From Paratinospora sagittata (taxonomy: Eukaryota > Streptophyta > Magnoliopsida > Ranunculales > Menispermaceae), in assembly GCA_035771175.1 (NCBI GenBank), contig CM069606.1, positions 32,050,316 through 32,114,315 on the forward strand: a stretch of DNA of 64,000 nt, given 5' to 3'. The stretch's first letter is position 1. Each line of letters opens with the position of its first letter. A program made the position numbers and the translations under genes. The notes under the pieces were generated by a model. It saw nothing but the letters and a program-made list of their open reading frames with translations, ran no database searches and was not told the DNA's origin. Shown piece by piece: positions 11,801-24,339 of this stretch.

Positions 11801-12189
11801 TGTTCTTCCTTTTTGGTCTCATAGAGTAAAATTATGAAAATGCCCAGATAGTCAAAATTACAAAAATACTTTTAAGATTTTTGGGGGTATTACATCCTAC
11901 AATTACTTGTAACTTACACGTCTGAAGTAATTATAGTTAGTTACCTATACTCTTTTACTCTTTCATAACTATTAATAATGAGTATATGTTATAGCTAATA
12001 AAAGTATATTTCAATAATAACTTCTTCTAAATAGACGGTGATTACAATCCTTATATTATGTACTAAAATCATTATCCCTATCACAAATCCTTTATTCCGC
12101 CATAAGGCAACACTAATTATACCCATCATTTATTTCTAAGTCATTTCAAACTATTACTACTGCTTTCTTATATGCGAAGCTTTCATCTT
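8890..12189. other. Long AT-rich non-coding stretch
   Basis: No gene is supported; all open frames are under 75 codons and have AT-driven compositions. It holds a (TA)n run at 9988-10009 and the tandem duplication at 10154-10419. A short plus-strand stretch at about 10705-10860 reads PDREYVFIIWLLATLKNWL without a long frame; I could not place it in a family. The sequence around 11200-11400 has moderately higher GC but nothing recognisable. Confidence 0.4.
10154..10419. repeat. Tandem duplication, two units of about 132-134 bp
   Basis: The unit starting aattgaattattgtcaa at 10154 is repeated at 10288 with only a few differences: gtcaag/gtcaac, ttatac/ttgtac, and a short deletion near gatgtgttattg. 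The second unit ends at ttgtttt (about 10419). It is a simple local duplication in non-coding DNA, probably fairly recent given the near identity. Confidence 0.9.
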
Positions 12190-13075
12190 CCACTATTTCA
12201 CTAGACTCGCTTTCTTTTGTTCATCTGTTTGGAGTTTAGCTCCCATTCGATTTTCAAGGCTCGTTCTACCATAGCTCGCTGCGTGTGAAGTTCAGCTGGT
12301 GCTATTTTCCTTCGAATTTCCTCCTTTAGTCCTTTGTAGAATTGTTGGGCTCTCGACCTTTCATTGCTCAACAATTCTTGTGCAATGTGTGAGAGTCTTG
12401 TGAAAATGGCTTTGTACTCTGTGACCGTTCTATCTTTTGTGTCATCCTTAAATATTTTGCACACAATTGTATCTTGTCAACTTCGGAAAAATACTTGGTA
12501 TAAAACAGTCTTTCGAACTCAGTCCACTCAACCTTTTTTGTTATTATCGAGATCTCTTTTCACCATTTCCCATTAGTGTCGAGCTCCACGCTCAAGTTGA
12601 AAGGTTGCGAACTCTACCCTTTTTGGTCTCGTTATCTCTAATATGTCTAGTCTTTTTACAATCTCACTAAACCAATCATCAGCTTCTAAAGGGTTAGGAC
12701 TCCTTCTGAACTTAGGTGGTTGTAGTTTCAATTTTTTTTTGAAATTCTTGGCCCAATCCTTTTCCTCGTGTCTTATCCCTGTCTGATTATCCTTTTCAGT
12801 TCTCGGTATAGGATTTACCAAGGCCGGAGTTTGTTGTTAATCCTTACGTGACATCATCTGACCAAAGGATTCAACAATCATCTTAGTCCCACTAGTCCTA
12901 CTTAGACTAGTTTTCATCTTGTCATTTCTCGTCAGGTCAACCGGATCTGGAATCTCGACATTTCGAGGAACTGGGGCAGAGGATACTCCCATAGTTGGAG
13001 TAATAAGTTCATTTACCACCTCAATTTCCACTTGGGGTTCTTGCTTAACTGGAATTTGAGTGTTTGATCATGTTC
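12190..13075 (-). pseudogene. Ty3/gypsy gag remnant
   Basis: Read from about 13075 downwards: an N-terminal Pro/charged region, then a capsid (Retrotrans_gag) domain with LQPPKFRRSPNPLEADDWFSEI, FATFQLERGARHQWE and TVTEYKAIFTRLSHIAQELL, ending with QQFYKGLKEEIRRKIA and VERALKIEWEL. This block order is that of gypsy Gag (usually PPxFxGxxxPxxAxxWL, then F..L.G.A..WW, then F..L...A). Stops and frame changes separate the pieces (near 12575 and 12830). No zinc knuckle, pol or matching LTRs were found next to it, so it is an isolated fragment. The domain call is firm; the lineage is not. Confidence 0.8.
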
Positions 13076-13829
13076 TTCAAGTTTCCATGTACACAACAAT
13101 TGACATTCTATCGGTTCTTCCACCCATGTCGCCCTGTTCTAGGGTGACTTTAGATTTTAGAATTCTAAGTTCTCGACGTAAAGCGATTCTAGTGGTTCAT
13201 TTTCTAAGTTTCATTAGATTTTAACAATCCATAGAAATGATGAATGGATCCCTGCTTCATCACTGTGTGAGTCCTAATAGAAATCATTTCTTAATGATTT
13301 TTCAATATTGCCCTGATCACTTTTGACTACACTATAAGGTAAAAAATTAATGATGACTACTTTGGCAAGTTGCCTTCGGTCATGAATGATTCGGCTTTAA
13401 GAGGCTTCACTGGGAAAAACGGTTGATTTTTCTACTACATAGTAGAAGGCTTAAAAGAAGGTTATTTGCTTCACATCACTTCTATATATTCTGAATTGTG
13501 AACTCTAATATTGCATTGAATTATTTGCAATAAAAGTGTGGATATATTATAGATATATGAGTTCTTGCGTTGCTCTTTGAGGGATTAGGGGTGCATGAAC
13601 AGATGTAATCAAATGGATATGGGGCATATGAAATACTATTTTGTTTGTTAAAGGGTTGATGCCACTATGCTAACTCTATTGAGCTGCTAGTATAGTGCTC
13701 CCACTTGCAAGTAATCTCATGGTCACAAGGTTCATTTTCTATTCCAGAGATGATTCATTGAACAATTAGAGAGATATACATTGCATGTGCGAGTGAGAGA
13801 GATACTCACATAGATAAAAAATCAAGAGC
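13076..13829. other. Non-coding, unidentified
   Basis: The first 150 bases may be further decayed 5' gag sequence of the adjacent fragment, with Pro-rich and charged residues in the minus-strand frame. From 13250 on nothing is recognised. This DNA continues at 16631, because a solo LTR is inserted at 13834/13835. Confidence 0.35.
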
Positions 13830-14553
13830 GCTCATGTGGCGACCTCGCACCCCGGACCACCAACCCCGCAGGGAATGGCGTGCGGAATGCCGGGGCGGGA
13901 CGCCCGGCATAGGCATCTCCGACTACTCCTCAACTCCCGTGAGGTGGTTGAGACCCTACGAGCCTTATCTCAAACAACGACATAATATCAAAAGGTACTA
14001 AAAAAAACTACCCACCGTATTAATCATCCAAGACAATAGATAATCCATAAAAATGAACCATAAATAAAATCATAATCCCTACAGTCCATTAAAATTGACA
14101 TACACATAAAGTCTAAAATTGTGGGTACAAATAAAAACCGTCATATGCCCACATGGTCTATCTAACAAGTCCCAACTCACCCATACTACAATGTCGTAAG
14201 TGTTATAATTACATAATCCAAAATATAATACTTCATAATTTAAAACACAGTTCAATCAAAATGCCTCTCAACTCACATCGAGGCTTTGGATTCTCTCGCA
14301 GGCAAGGCCCTCAAGATATAACTACTCCTTTGCCCTTATTCGGGACAGAAGGACCTGAAAGAGGAAAATGAGGGTGAGCCAACGGTGCCCAGTGAATAGA
14401 ATTCAAATATGCTATCAATACTCATCAATAACTATCATGTATGCATGTCAATGTGTAACATGATTAAAAGCTCATAACATATAGATATCAAACATTTATA
14501 ATAAGTTCGATGCAAGTAAAAGCTTATCAATTTGGATCCACATTCCACATGCA

Positions 14554-14656
14554 TTGGGTTACTAGTGCACGTCTATTTCACCGTACCGTTGATCCCAATC
14601 ATGTTTATTTTGGGTTACTAGTGCACGTCTATTTCACCGTACCGTTGACCCCAATC
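14554..14656. repeat. 47-bp direct repeat inside the solo LTR
   Basis: A 47-base block starting ttgggttactagtgcacg at 14554 recurs at 14610 (period 56) with one substitution (gatccc/gacccc). Confidence 0.9.
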
Positions 14657-16114
14657 TCTTCCTTTCCTAAAACCCTCCTATGACAAGGTTAAGTCCCCCT
14701 ATTAGCCAGATAGATGGGCCCAACCAAAGTCATAAGGTTTTCTCAAATCAATGCATCATTCAAAACATTAGAACATTCATGCTTTCAACATACAATATAT
14801 AAGTGATATGATGACATAAAAGATATAATCATAAATGAAGTCTACTCACAACCAAGCCTCGCGAGAGTATTTAACCACACACGACCACCAAACCGAATCA
14901 ACCCAATCAAGATCCTGAAACATACATCAATATCCTACCATACATCAATTTCTATGCTCAATCACATAGACATTACACATCAACCCTAAATCAGCCTACA
15001 TATAAACAATAGGCCTAAATCCCATCTAATCCCATCATTCAACTCAAATCACATGACTTAGGCCTCTAATGCATAGTTCTCATACATAAACCATTCTATT
15101 AATAAAAAATACTGATTTTCAATTCCTTTAGGCATAAACATGCCCAAATTGGGTCACTTGATCACAAGTAGGCCTAACCCATGATATGGTCACAACCACC
15201 AAATCAGTAGCATAATCAACCCTAATCATGCTTAATTAAACATAAGTTGCATCAATTCAATGATTCTAGGCCAAAAGCATCAAAAGCCCTAAAATATGAA
15301 ATTTTCCATACTTAGGCCATATTGTCGATTTACACTAGGTCACCATGTTCAGCAATGTATATCACTGATTTTGCATCATGGGTTCATCAACAATGACAAC
15401 TAGGTCAACATAGTTGACATGCAAGCTATTTGGAAAGGTCTAAGTTCATATTCTAAATTTAGGTCTAATACAAGCAACCCTACCAATTCTTCATTTACTA
15501 TTATGTTCAGATGTATAAATATACCAACAGAAATATGTAATCACAAAATCAACCGTACAGATTGAAGTATATGAAGAAACAAACCTTCTGTCTAAATATC
15601 AGCCCAATCCAATGGTGGACCGAAAAGATAAGTATATTTGATGAACAAGTCTCTAATCAGACAATTTCTCCTTTCATGCTGCAAATACTCAAACTCAGAT
15701 GACTATATCACACAAAATACTAAACGTATAAACATCTTCACCGAACAGAATACATAAGTATCAGTTATAAACTACATACCCAAAGTTTATATCCATCCAA
15801 CGGTAGATTGAGGAGATCTATAAGTTTGAGCGAAACGGCGAGAGAAATCCAGACTTTCCGACAAGCTTTGTTTGAGAGGTTAGATCTCTTAGACGAAACC
15901 TCTGATCAAGATCTCCACCGACCAGAATGAATAACCATAAGCTATGAACTTGCTGAAAAATTCTGAGCTCAATCTGACCATTTATCCCAAAGATCCAGCA
16001 CTTTGATGAAAATGTCGCAGAGATCTTCCTCTTGCAACTCCCTCATTCTTTCTCTTCTTCTTTCCTTTCTCTTCTTTTTTCCTTTCTCTCCATTCACCTC
16101 TTTCTAGCACTTCC

Positions 16115-16186
16115 TTGATTCCCTCCTTGATTCTCTCCTTGATTCTCTCCTTGATTTCCTCCTTGATTCTCTCCTTGATTCCCTCC
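16115..16186. repeat. 12-bp minisatellite, six units
   Basis: Six units of TTGATTCTCTCC with minor variants. The minus-strand frame through it reads KERIKEGI-like repeats of Lys, Glu and Ile, which is an artefact of the repeat rather than a gene. Confidence 0.9.
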
Positions 16187-16630
16187 ACTCATTCTAGCAC
16201 TTCCTTGAGGGCATGGGACACTTGTCCACTTTCATGCACCAACCTTCACATGTGTTGGTCTCATACTACCCATACCAACCACATGTACTTTAACCAATTT
16301 CATGCTTCCATGTATTTTAGATGTCCAATCCATTTAATACACCAAATTTTCATTCTCATTTATCCTTTTATTCAATCAATCCTAACTCATATCAATTCAT
16401 GGTTTAATGGGTCCATGCATAAATAATAACATATGCATTATAATTTAATTTAAGATGACCCATATACAATTTATGATACACATATTTATATACATTATCA
16501 AGCATCAACTATACAAACATTAAACAACCATCAAACAAACACCAAACATATCAAGGCAATGCATAGAGTTTGGGCAAAGTGCAATTGGGTTATGGGCTAG
16601 ATGAAATAATTTTCGGGGCGTCACAGCTCA

Positions 16631-16949
16631 TGGCGTATGTATAATTATGTGTGAGTGGGAGTTTGTTGGTAGTTTTTTTATCTATATCCACGTGGGAGTT
16701 ATCCCACATGGCGAAGAAATTGGAACTGTGGGTGGTTTGTATAACCCCCCAGACTATTAAGTTATCATAACCGAAATGGGAAAGAGAGGAACCAATCTCT
16801 CTCCCAATTTGAAAGAATGTGACATACAAAATATAAAATAGTGAACATTCTATTTCTTGGTAAGAAAAGTTCTATCAAGCTCTTGGGGCATTTAAATTGT
16901 GGGTTATTTTTGTACTATATTCGTAGTTAGAGTTTATCGTGAAAAGATT
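16631..16949. other. Fragment between solo LTR and element K
   Basis: About 320 bp with a word pair (atccacgtgggagttatccc ... tctctctccc) that looks like decayed retrotransposon LTR, but no second copy is present to prove it. No gene seen. Confidence 0.3.
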
Positions 16950-18481
16950 TGTTAATTTAAGTGGCTTTCCACTTAGATTCTTCTTAGTATTTTGATGCTT
17001 ACAAACAATATAACAGATGGTGCTAATGAGTTCATCTAGTATGTTTTAGCACCAAGGATAAGTCAAAAGGCCAATACAAGATTCAAGTGATCTCAAGTCA
17101 AATCAATTGAAACAAACAAGGTCAAAGTCATAAGCTTGGAAGAGTTGACTTGATGATGAGAGCTTACAAGTTTACATAGAATTAAGTTGTAATTTTTGTC
17201 TCTATATTGCTCATTTATCTTCAAATCATTTCATACATGCATTCATGTTTTTACTAAGTTAAAATGTTTTTAAATTAACAAGTTTTTAAAGTCAACTATT
17301 TTCTAGAAAAGTCAAAACTTTGACTTTAAGTTTAAAATGGTTTAACACATGTTTTAAACTTCAATTCAATTAGTTTCAAATGTGGTTGGTTTATCGAGAA
17401 AACATGTTTTGAACTTAAAATTTTCGAAGAAAAAAATATTTCAGTGTTCTGTGCATAGCAAAAATGTGTTTCCTGTCAAGAAACGCGTTTTCATCATTTG
17501 TCCAGAATGATGAATAGTGCAGAAACGCGTTTTCTCAGGCGAAAATGCATTTTCTTAAAAGTTGGCAGAATGTGATTTTTTGTTATTTTGAGGAGAAATG
17601 AGTTTCCACTTTATGGAAACAAGTTTCCTACTTTGTCAACATGTTTTCACTGTAAATACATTTCTTGGCTCAACAAGGGCAACTTTTGCAAAATATGAAG
17701 AACATGTACTTTTGTGTGTTCTCTCTCTCTTTTGGATTTTCTCTTCAATCTTCAATTTCAAATCTCTTTTGAGAGAAATGTCTTGATTTCTTGGGAAAAT
17801 GAGTGTTTGATTTCTAAATCCAAAAATTCCTTAGAGTTTAAATGTTTTGTGAGAAAATGAGAGAATGAGCTTTAACCTTTATCCTCCATCTCTACTTATT
17901 TTCAAAACACCTAGAGAAAGCATTTGAATGGGAAATCCATCTTGTTGATTTTGGAGCTTCAACCTTTGCAGCATTCATACACATTTTTCAACAACATTCA
18001 AATGGGCAATATGAGTTCATGAAAGGTATATGGTTGTAAGTTTTTCTCAATCCTTGAGCTTCATTTTTATATCTTGTATTGATTGAAATTGTAATATCTT
18101 GTGCTTCATTATAATTATTCCAAGGATTTCAAACAAACATTTATGATTTAGTTCCTTTGGTATGTTTCTAGTTGAAACAAGTCAAGTTAAGTGATTATTA
18201 ATCACTTGTGATTCCAAGGTTGGAATTAAGTTTCTAGTTCCACCTTTTGTTTTGAAAAAGGTTTATAGGTTCTTCCTTATCCTGCAAAAGAAAGTAGTAG
18301 ATTCATCCTTAGCTCGTAAAGGGATAGGTTTGCCTTGAACCTGTAAAAAGGCATTGTAACGGTTTGATTCGAACTCGTGAAGTGAATCAGAGATAGTGGA
18401 ATCCTAGAAAAGGTTTCTTTAGGTGTGGAGTAGGAAAAAGTTTTTCGAACCACGTAAAAATCCTTTTGTCAATTATTTTTT
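16950..18481 (+). mobile_element. Element K (Sirevirus-type copia), 5' LTR, left part
   Basis: Plus-strand LTR interrupted by element A at 18481/18482 and resumed at 29135-29266, giving about 1.66 kb in total. The proposed start TGTTAATTTAAG (16950) is inferred: 30-60 bases in comes gatgcttacaaacaat, the counterpart of gatgattacaaac found just inside the 5' ends of the A, C, E and J LTRs. It contains the AAACGCGTTTTC-type palindromic words (about 17460-17560) seen in variant form in the other LTRs. The 3' end is secure because a tRNA-Met primer site follows it at 29269. The left edge could be off by tens of bases. Confidence 0.65.
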
Positions 18482-20305
18482 TGATAAACACCCAAGAGGG
18501 GGGTGAATTGGGTGTTGGTGAATTTTTCAGGACCTTTCTCAAATACTTAATAAACAATTAAATAAATAACATAAATATAAATGAAACAGTGAACAAAGAA
18601 GGCACATAGAATTTATAGTGGTTCGGCTTCCCAATAAGCCAACCTCCACTACCTGATTTCCTCGATCGGGATTTTCTCAACTCTTCACTAAATTGATCCT
18701 ACTTCACGAGTGAGGATTGAACCAATTACAATCACCGATTCCCAGTTAGGGAATCTTCCCAACTAGCTAACAAGTTAGCGTTCAAAATACAACCAATAAT
18801 AAAAAGAGATTTGTTCAACAAGGGAACAAACTTAAAACAATCAACTTACACACTTGGTACTGACTTCTTCAAGATTTTTCAGCCACAAGATATCAAAGTA
18901 TGCACAACACAAAATCAAAATCGAAAAGGTTTTACCTTAGAACGATCTAACAATCAAGTATGTGAAAAAACTCGTGATCGCGAACAAATTTTGTGAACAG
19001 TGAATGATTAAAGCATTAGTGTAACTTCATGAAAATCTCAGTTCTCCAATGGCGGCTGCCTCCTTTTTAGTTCAGTTGCAGAAAATACAGTTTGGAGTAT
19101 GATAATAAAAGTTCTTATTTTCAAAGTACGGTTTAATTAATGTTTAAATAAAAAGTCATCATTAAAAACCCTAAACCTATCATGGACGACCAAGATTAGA
19201 TGATTCAATTATGTATTAAGTGAAATCAATGGCCCAAGATGAATGCTCGAGATTAAAACTCGAAAAAGTACAAAAACGGAAATTCCCAGTTGGAGTGTGT
19301 TCCAGCCTGTTGGAGTGCGTTTCACGAGAGAGAAAAAAAATCTCCTCTTGATAGAGCGCGTTCCACTTTGCTAGAATGCGTTCCACAAGCCCGAGAGCAA
19401 AACACCTGTAAAATGGAACACCTGCTGGAACGCATTCCTCACTACTAGAATGCGTTCCGCAAGACCCGAGAGGTTTGGACACTTTTTCCCTTGCATGGAA
19501 TATGTTTCTCATTGCTGGAGTGTGTTTCATCATGCCCTAGACAAAAATAAAGTGTTTTTTCTGCTGGAGTGTGTTCTTTAAAAGAAGAAAACATTCCAAG
19601 GGTTCTTGGGAAACGTGCAAATTTTAAGAATGTGATTCTTGATCATGTCTAAGTTCCATAGTCAAAAATCAATGAATTCAAAATTGGAACAAGAATCAAA
19701 CATGAAATAAATCTAGAAAAGTGAATTTTCATAAAAACACAAGTCAAGGAGTGAGTTCCTTGAATGTTACACATATGATAAACTCATTTTCACAAACATG
19801 CAATACGTTCATTTTGAAATGAATATGATAAGAAAACATTTTTGATTATGATTGCATGAATAATGAACCGAAAAGATAGTAAAACCGGTAAACTGAAAAG
19901 CGAATATGAAGCGGTTTGGTGAAAACGCGATCAAGAAATCAAGTGGCTGATCAAACATAGAAGAGACCTATAACCTAAGAGGATCTAAAACAAATATTAT
20001 AAATAGTGTTGCATCCATGTGCTTTGATCTTTGGTTGACATTGGTTGGCTTTCGTTTGTTTTCGGTTGATTTGTGTTCTTGACTTGGTTTGACACATGTG
20101 ACTGAGTTCTCTTGTCTTTTTCTTTATTTTACTCGATCTTGAACCCCAGTCTTGGCCTTCATTAAATGATTGATAGCTTTTTCTTTAACCTTCAAGGCCA
20201 AATACATGATACCAAACTGAAACATGCTCAACAAATATGTTAGATCACATAGATTATCGTTTGTAATCATCAAAATCAAAGAGGGTAAGGGTTATCAAGC
20301 AAACA
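18482..20305 (-). repeat. Sirevirus A, 3' LTR (1824 bp)
   Basis: Read on the minus strand it starts TGTTTGCTTGATAACCC and ends CTCTTGGGTGTTTATCA. It matches 27356-29134 along its length with frequent substitutions and small indels. A cluster of GC-rich words (variants of GGAACGCGTTCC) lies at about 19290-19590 in otherwise AT-rich sequence. The U3 region has ttttatttaaac as a possible TATA. Confidence 0.92.
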
Positions 20306-20323
20306 ATGTCCTCCTTTTTTATG
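20306..20323 (-). promoter_or_regulatory. Polypurine tract of A
   Basis: The minus-strand sequence cataaaaaaggaggacat lies directly against the 5' end of the 3' LTR. This purine run is the expected plus-strand primer for reverse transcription. The same tract occurs at the matching place in element B (35346-35373). Confidence 0.8.
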
Positions 20324-20590
20324 ATTTCAAACATCTTACTTTTGGCCTGATTGAAGCAATAAAAAGCTTCATGAATGGATAATAGTAATATGCACAATAA
20401 CATGTAAGCAACCGATCATGCAATTGTAAATATTTTAAAGTGAAACATTATAGCATGATACTAAAATTACACAGCAGAATAAAGTTAAAAACTATAATCA
20501 GTATCAAAGTACAATTCATCCAAGAAGAAAGTTTATCAACAGAGAAATTTCTCCCCCTGAATCCTATCTACTCCTTCTTAGTCAATGCAT

Positions 20591-22203
20591 CTAAGCACGG
20601 CGGCCAAAAATGATCCCCAAAACTTCTCCCCCTTTTGAAATATAAAAAATGATCGACCACTCCCTAGGAGTCTGAGAAGGACCTGGATGACGCTCCAGAA
20701 TATTAAATATTTCATCTTGAGAGATGGTCAGGTCGTGCAATGGAGCAGATGGTTCGACTGGTGGTATTGCTGGGGAAAAGAAGTCATGCATTGGTGGTTG
20801 AGAGACAAAAGGAGCAGGATGAGAAAATGATTGTTCGAATGAGTCGAATCGAGTTCGAAGCTGCTAGAACTCAACATAAAAAGATGTCTCGGCTGGGAGA
20901 TCATTAGAATAACTAATGAAGCGTGCCAAACCAACTACTATATCCTAAACTGCAGTGAGATCAGACTTGATAGAAACAAGTGTGGTGGTCTGAGAATCAT
21001 GAATCTCATGGAGCTGCTTGTGGATACTGGTAAAATCAAAGGAACTAGCGGCAGCAGGTGGAATTGGATGACTAGGACCAGCTTCATCTCTAGGAGGGTC
21101 ATCAGTAGAGCTATCTGAGGAGCTACTCGAATCAGTCTCATCACCATCAGAGGATTCTTCAAGAACCACATCCTCCATCTCATCTGATGATGGGTCACTT
21201 GGATGAGGAGACTAAAAATACCCGTAGATTTTTCCCTTTGGTACTTGCTTGGGAGTAAGCCATCTCCACAAGCAAAGAACATAGTAGAATCCCATACTAC
21301 GCAATGTACCCTCATTGACAACCTCTCGCTGCTGGACATGACGCACAGGCTGAATGGTGGAGAGATCGATGCCTAAGTCCTCGAAGAGCGGAGTAAGGTG
21401 CATCACATATGGCAAAGCACTTGAGTAAGCCATAGTAGTTGCGATGTGATGGATTAGGATGTGAGAGAGATTCACCATTGTATTGGAAGTAATTGCCCAA
21501 ATAAGAAAAAGATTGATCTTTGTAACATTGCTTCGACTGCTTTTTCTCGGAAGGATAACTCGAGAGATAATATTGTGAAGCAAGTGGGGCATGAAGGAGA
21601 AGACGGTGTTTGAGTACTTGTTCCGATATGTGGAAAAAACTTTTCTCTTGGAAAAATTATTTAAAGTTTCCAAAGCATCAAAACTCAAAAATCTGACATT
21701 ACCACGACAATCCAAAGCATATGAATCATCTCGTGGTAGCTCGAAAAACTCTTCAAATCCCTGCAGAGAAATGACAATGCGGTGGCCCATGACACACGTG
21801 TGATGCCGGTATGTATTATGAAGCCTATCATCAACATTTTGCGTTAAACCGGAGTAGAGAGCTTGAACTAGTGGTTCATACCATGAAGCGGTGAGCCGAA
21901 GAAATGTCATCCAACCGAGATCATCGAACATTTGACGAATGGGTACGTATGCTTGGACAAAGAAAACAAAGTTCACATAGACACCCAGAGAAATTTTACG
22001 TCAGAGCACTTTTTGAGAAATCGGTTCGAGCATAGGCGACAGTGGTGGTGGTGGAGAACCACTTCGACGCCTAGAAGGCCTATCATGCCACTCTTTTGTT
22101 TATCTTTTGGTCCGAAAGATTGATCAGACGAATCATTACCCCACGGAGGCACAACTAGCCGTGCATTGCGCGCAAGATTTCTCCTTGGCATATTAGCCAA
22201 CAC
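20591..22203 (-). pseudogene. Sirevirus A ORF3 (accessory, 'putative plant transposon protein' type)
   Basis: About 530 codons on the minus strand, read through at least two frameshifts or stops. In order: a start with basic and Pro-rich residues (22203-21980), a helical core (21976-21212) with ILPRKSSRSNVTKINLFLIW, VNLSHILIHHIATTMAY and LPYVMHLTPLFEDLGIDLS, then a Ser/Asp/Glu-rich acidic linker (EESSDGDETDSSSSSDSSTD) and a short amphipathic segment (FTSIHKQLHEIHDSQTTTLVSIKSDL). The C-terminal part continues to 20591. Such ORF3s, sometimes called env-like, are known between pol and the 3' LTR in Sireviruses; their function is not established. I see no signal peptide or clear transmembrane pair, so I do not call it an envelope protein. 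Element B carries a homologous copy. Confidence 0.75.
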
Positions 22204-22688
22204 TTGCCTTGCAAGAAGTAGAGAATGAGACTTTTCAAGTGTTTTGCAACTAGGAGAGGCTCGAAGTGGAAGAAAATGGTAGGATGATGTTCATAGAGGG
22301 TTCCACAAGCTTTCAAACGCCTATTTGCTCGAAGAAAACGGACTTCAGAGGCTGGAGAATGATGGAATGCAAGTATGAAACGAGATGGAAGTGAGATACG
22401 CGTTATAGAGTGAATAAGACACAAATGAGCGCATAAAGTGTTCTTATACCCAAACTGCCCAGCTGAAATCTTTTCCAGGCATTTCTCATATGTGAAGGTG
22501 CTCTCGGCCTTGGTGGAGCGTGTTCTACCAGTGTGGAACGCGTTCCACTCACTCTCCTCCCCTTTTTTTAAATTAATGGAAGAGGGGTCGTGCAAGCATT
22601 TCAAATAAAAAAAATTATAACGCCTAAGATCATATTGTGAACATCAATTTCTTTTTTTTCGCATTGGATGTATCAAATCGTATAACAA
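22204..22688 (-). other. Spacer between pol and ORF3 of A
   Basis: About 480 bp between the RNase H stop and the ORF3 start. It contains a perfect 16-base palindrome GTGGAACGCGTTCCAC at 22533-22548. A 149-codon minus-strand frame crosses it (22604-22155), but it shows no family similarity and overlaps ORF3 out of frame, so I leave it uncalled. Confidence 0.5.
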
Positions 22689-23333
22689 TCATAAATCCGA
22701 TTCACTAAACATGCCTAGTTCATGTCGAATTAATGCAAATTGATCCTTAGGCAGTGGTTTCGTGAGTATATCGACCAACTGATCTTTTGTACCGATGTGA
22801 ATGAGCTTGACGTCTCCTTTTTGAACGTGATCACAAAGGAAGTGATGTCGAATCACAATATGTTTAGTTCTTGAGTGTAACACAAGATTTTTGGGGATAT
22901 TAATCGCACTGGTGTTATCACAAAAGATATATGCACAATCGATATGGATTTGGTAATCTAATAGTTGTTGTTTCATATATAAAACCAGAGTGCAACAACT
23001 ACCGGTTGCCACGTACTCCACTTCAGCGGTAGACAAAGCCACAAAATGTTGTTTCTTGCTGAACCAAGAAATCAACGAATTTCCTAGGAAGTAGCAAAAA
23101 TCGGATGTACTTTTTTGATCAATTAAACTTCCGGCATAATCAAAATCAATAAAGCTACGGAGATCGAATGAAGTACCTTTATTGTACCAAATTGCCATAT
23201 CTGTAGTTCCACTAATGTATCTGAATATTCTTTTAACCCACTTTAAGTGGGATTCCTTTGAATCAGATATGAATCTAGTGCACAAGCATACACTAAACAT
23301 GATATCCGGTCGACTTGCTATCAAATATAACAA
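22689..23333 (-). pseudogene. Sirevirus A RNase H domain
   Basis: An uninterrupted 214-codon segment reads copia RNase H: SRPDIMFSVCLCTRF, HLKWVKRIFRYISGT, FIDFDYAGSLIDQKSTSDFCYFLGNSLISW, QHFVALSTAEVEYVA, SRTKHIVIRHHFLCDHVQKGDV and the terminal TKPLPKDQFALIRHELGM. The catalytic first Asp of the usual DSDYAG is retained within FDFDYAG. It is the best preserved part of the element and ends in the normal stop before the spacer to ORF3. Confidence 0.92.
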
Positions 23334-24300
23334 GCTCGATACATCTTCGCATCAACTGACTTCCCTAATACATCTTTATCCATTTTGATGGATGAGCTAC
23401 AAGGTGTATCAATAGTCTTCAAGTTTTTAAACTTGAACTTCTTGATCATATCCCTTGCATACTTCGACTGGCTCAAGAATGTTCCATTCTTCATTTGTTT
23501 AATCTATAGGCCAAGGAAGTAATTTAACTCTCCCATCATACTCATCTCAAACTCACTTGTCATAATTGAAGAGAATTCTTCGCAAAGTGATTTATTTGAG
23601 GCAGCAAAGATGATCTCATCAACATAGATCTGCACTAAGAGCATATCCACGTCTTTGGTCTTGATGAACAAGGTGGAGTCTATCTTTCCTTTCTTGAACT
23701 GGTGATCTAATAGGAAAGTGGTATAAGCCTATCGTATCACTCTAGGAGCCTATTTAAGTCCATACAAGGCTTTGACAAGACGATAGACATAATTTGGTTT
23801 TTGAGAGTCCTCAAAACTAGGAGGTTGTTCCACATATACTTATTCATTTATAACGCCATTTAGAAATGCACTTTTAACATCCATATGGTGTAGTGGGAAA
23901 CCCTTGTAACAAGCATAAGCTAGTAACATTCGTATTGCCTCTAGTCTTGCTATAGGTGTGAATGCCTCCTCATAGTCTATTCCTTCTTCTTGGTTGTACC
24001 CCTGTGCAATCAATCTTGCCTTATTCGTGACTCTCTCTCCTTGTTCATTTTTCTTATTCCTAAAGACCCATTTAGTTCCTACAACTGATTGGTAAGTAGG
24101 TCTATGAACAATTTCCCACACTTTGTTTATCAGAAAGTGACCTAATTCTTCTTGCATAGCCAAAATCCAAAATTCATCATCTAAGGCTTCCTCAACCTTA
24201 GTTGGCTTTATCTGGGAGACAAAAGCTACATGCCATTGATCTTGGTTTAGGGATGTTCTAATAGTTACTCCTTGGGTTGGATCACCTATAATTTGATTTG
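23334..24300 (-). pseudogene. Sirevirus A reverse transcriptase, with YVDE in place of YVDD
   Basis: From about 24163: [52 protein letters not shown], then after a stop YVEQPPSFEDSQ, LYGLK, and [16 protein letters not shown]. The active-site box reads Tyr-Val-Asp-Glu (codons at 23615-23626), a GAT-to-GAG change of the second catalytic Asp. Further stops follow (after GVINE, LYGLK and FLGL) and the frame shifts before RNase H. The same region of B reads YVDD. An integrase-to-RT linker lies above 24163. Confidence 0.9.
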
Positions 24301-24339
24301 TTGGATGATCTATGAGTAACCTAGAGTTCTTAGGAGGTT

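Larger units (their letters stand above)
13835..16625 (-). mobile_element. Ty3/gypsy-type solo LTR, 2791 bp, TSD GCTCA
   Basis: It starts TGTGGCGACCTCGC and ends GGGGCGTCACA, and is flanked by perfect 5-bp repeats gctca (13830-13834 and 16626-16630). The length and the TGT-GCGAC ... GGCGTCACA ends fit large gypsy LTRs and resemble the other solo LTR at 55484-58355. Both share a block like cctgaaag-gaaaatgagg-gtgagc. There is no gag, pol, primer site or second LTR, so it probably arose by recombination between the LTRs of a full element. Orientation is not certain. Inside are a 47-bp direct repeat and a 12-bp minisatellite. Confidence 0.85.

Noticed and set aside
15982..16188. Lys/Glu-rich minus-strand frame and the overlapping plus-strand Leu/Ile/Ser frame
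   Set aside because: Produced by the 12-bp minisatellite inside a solo LTR.
20591..22203. Envelope protein of a retrovirus-like element
   Set aside because: Sirevirus ORF3 is often called env-like, but no signal peptide, cleavage site or clear membrane anchor is seen here; I keep it as an accessory ORF.
22155..22604. 149-codon minus-strand frame in the A spacer
   Set aside because: No family similarity, overlaps ORF3 out of frame and spans the palindromic non-coding spacer.
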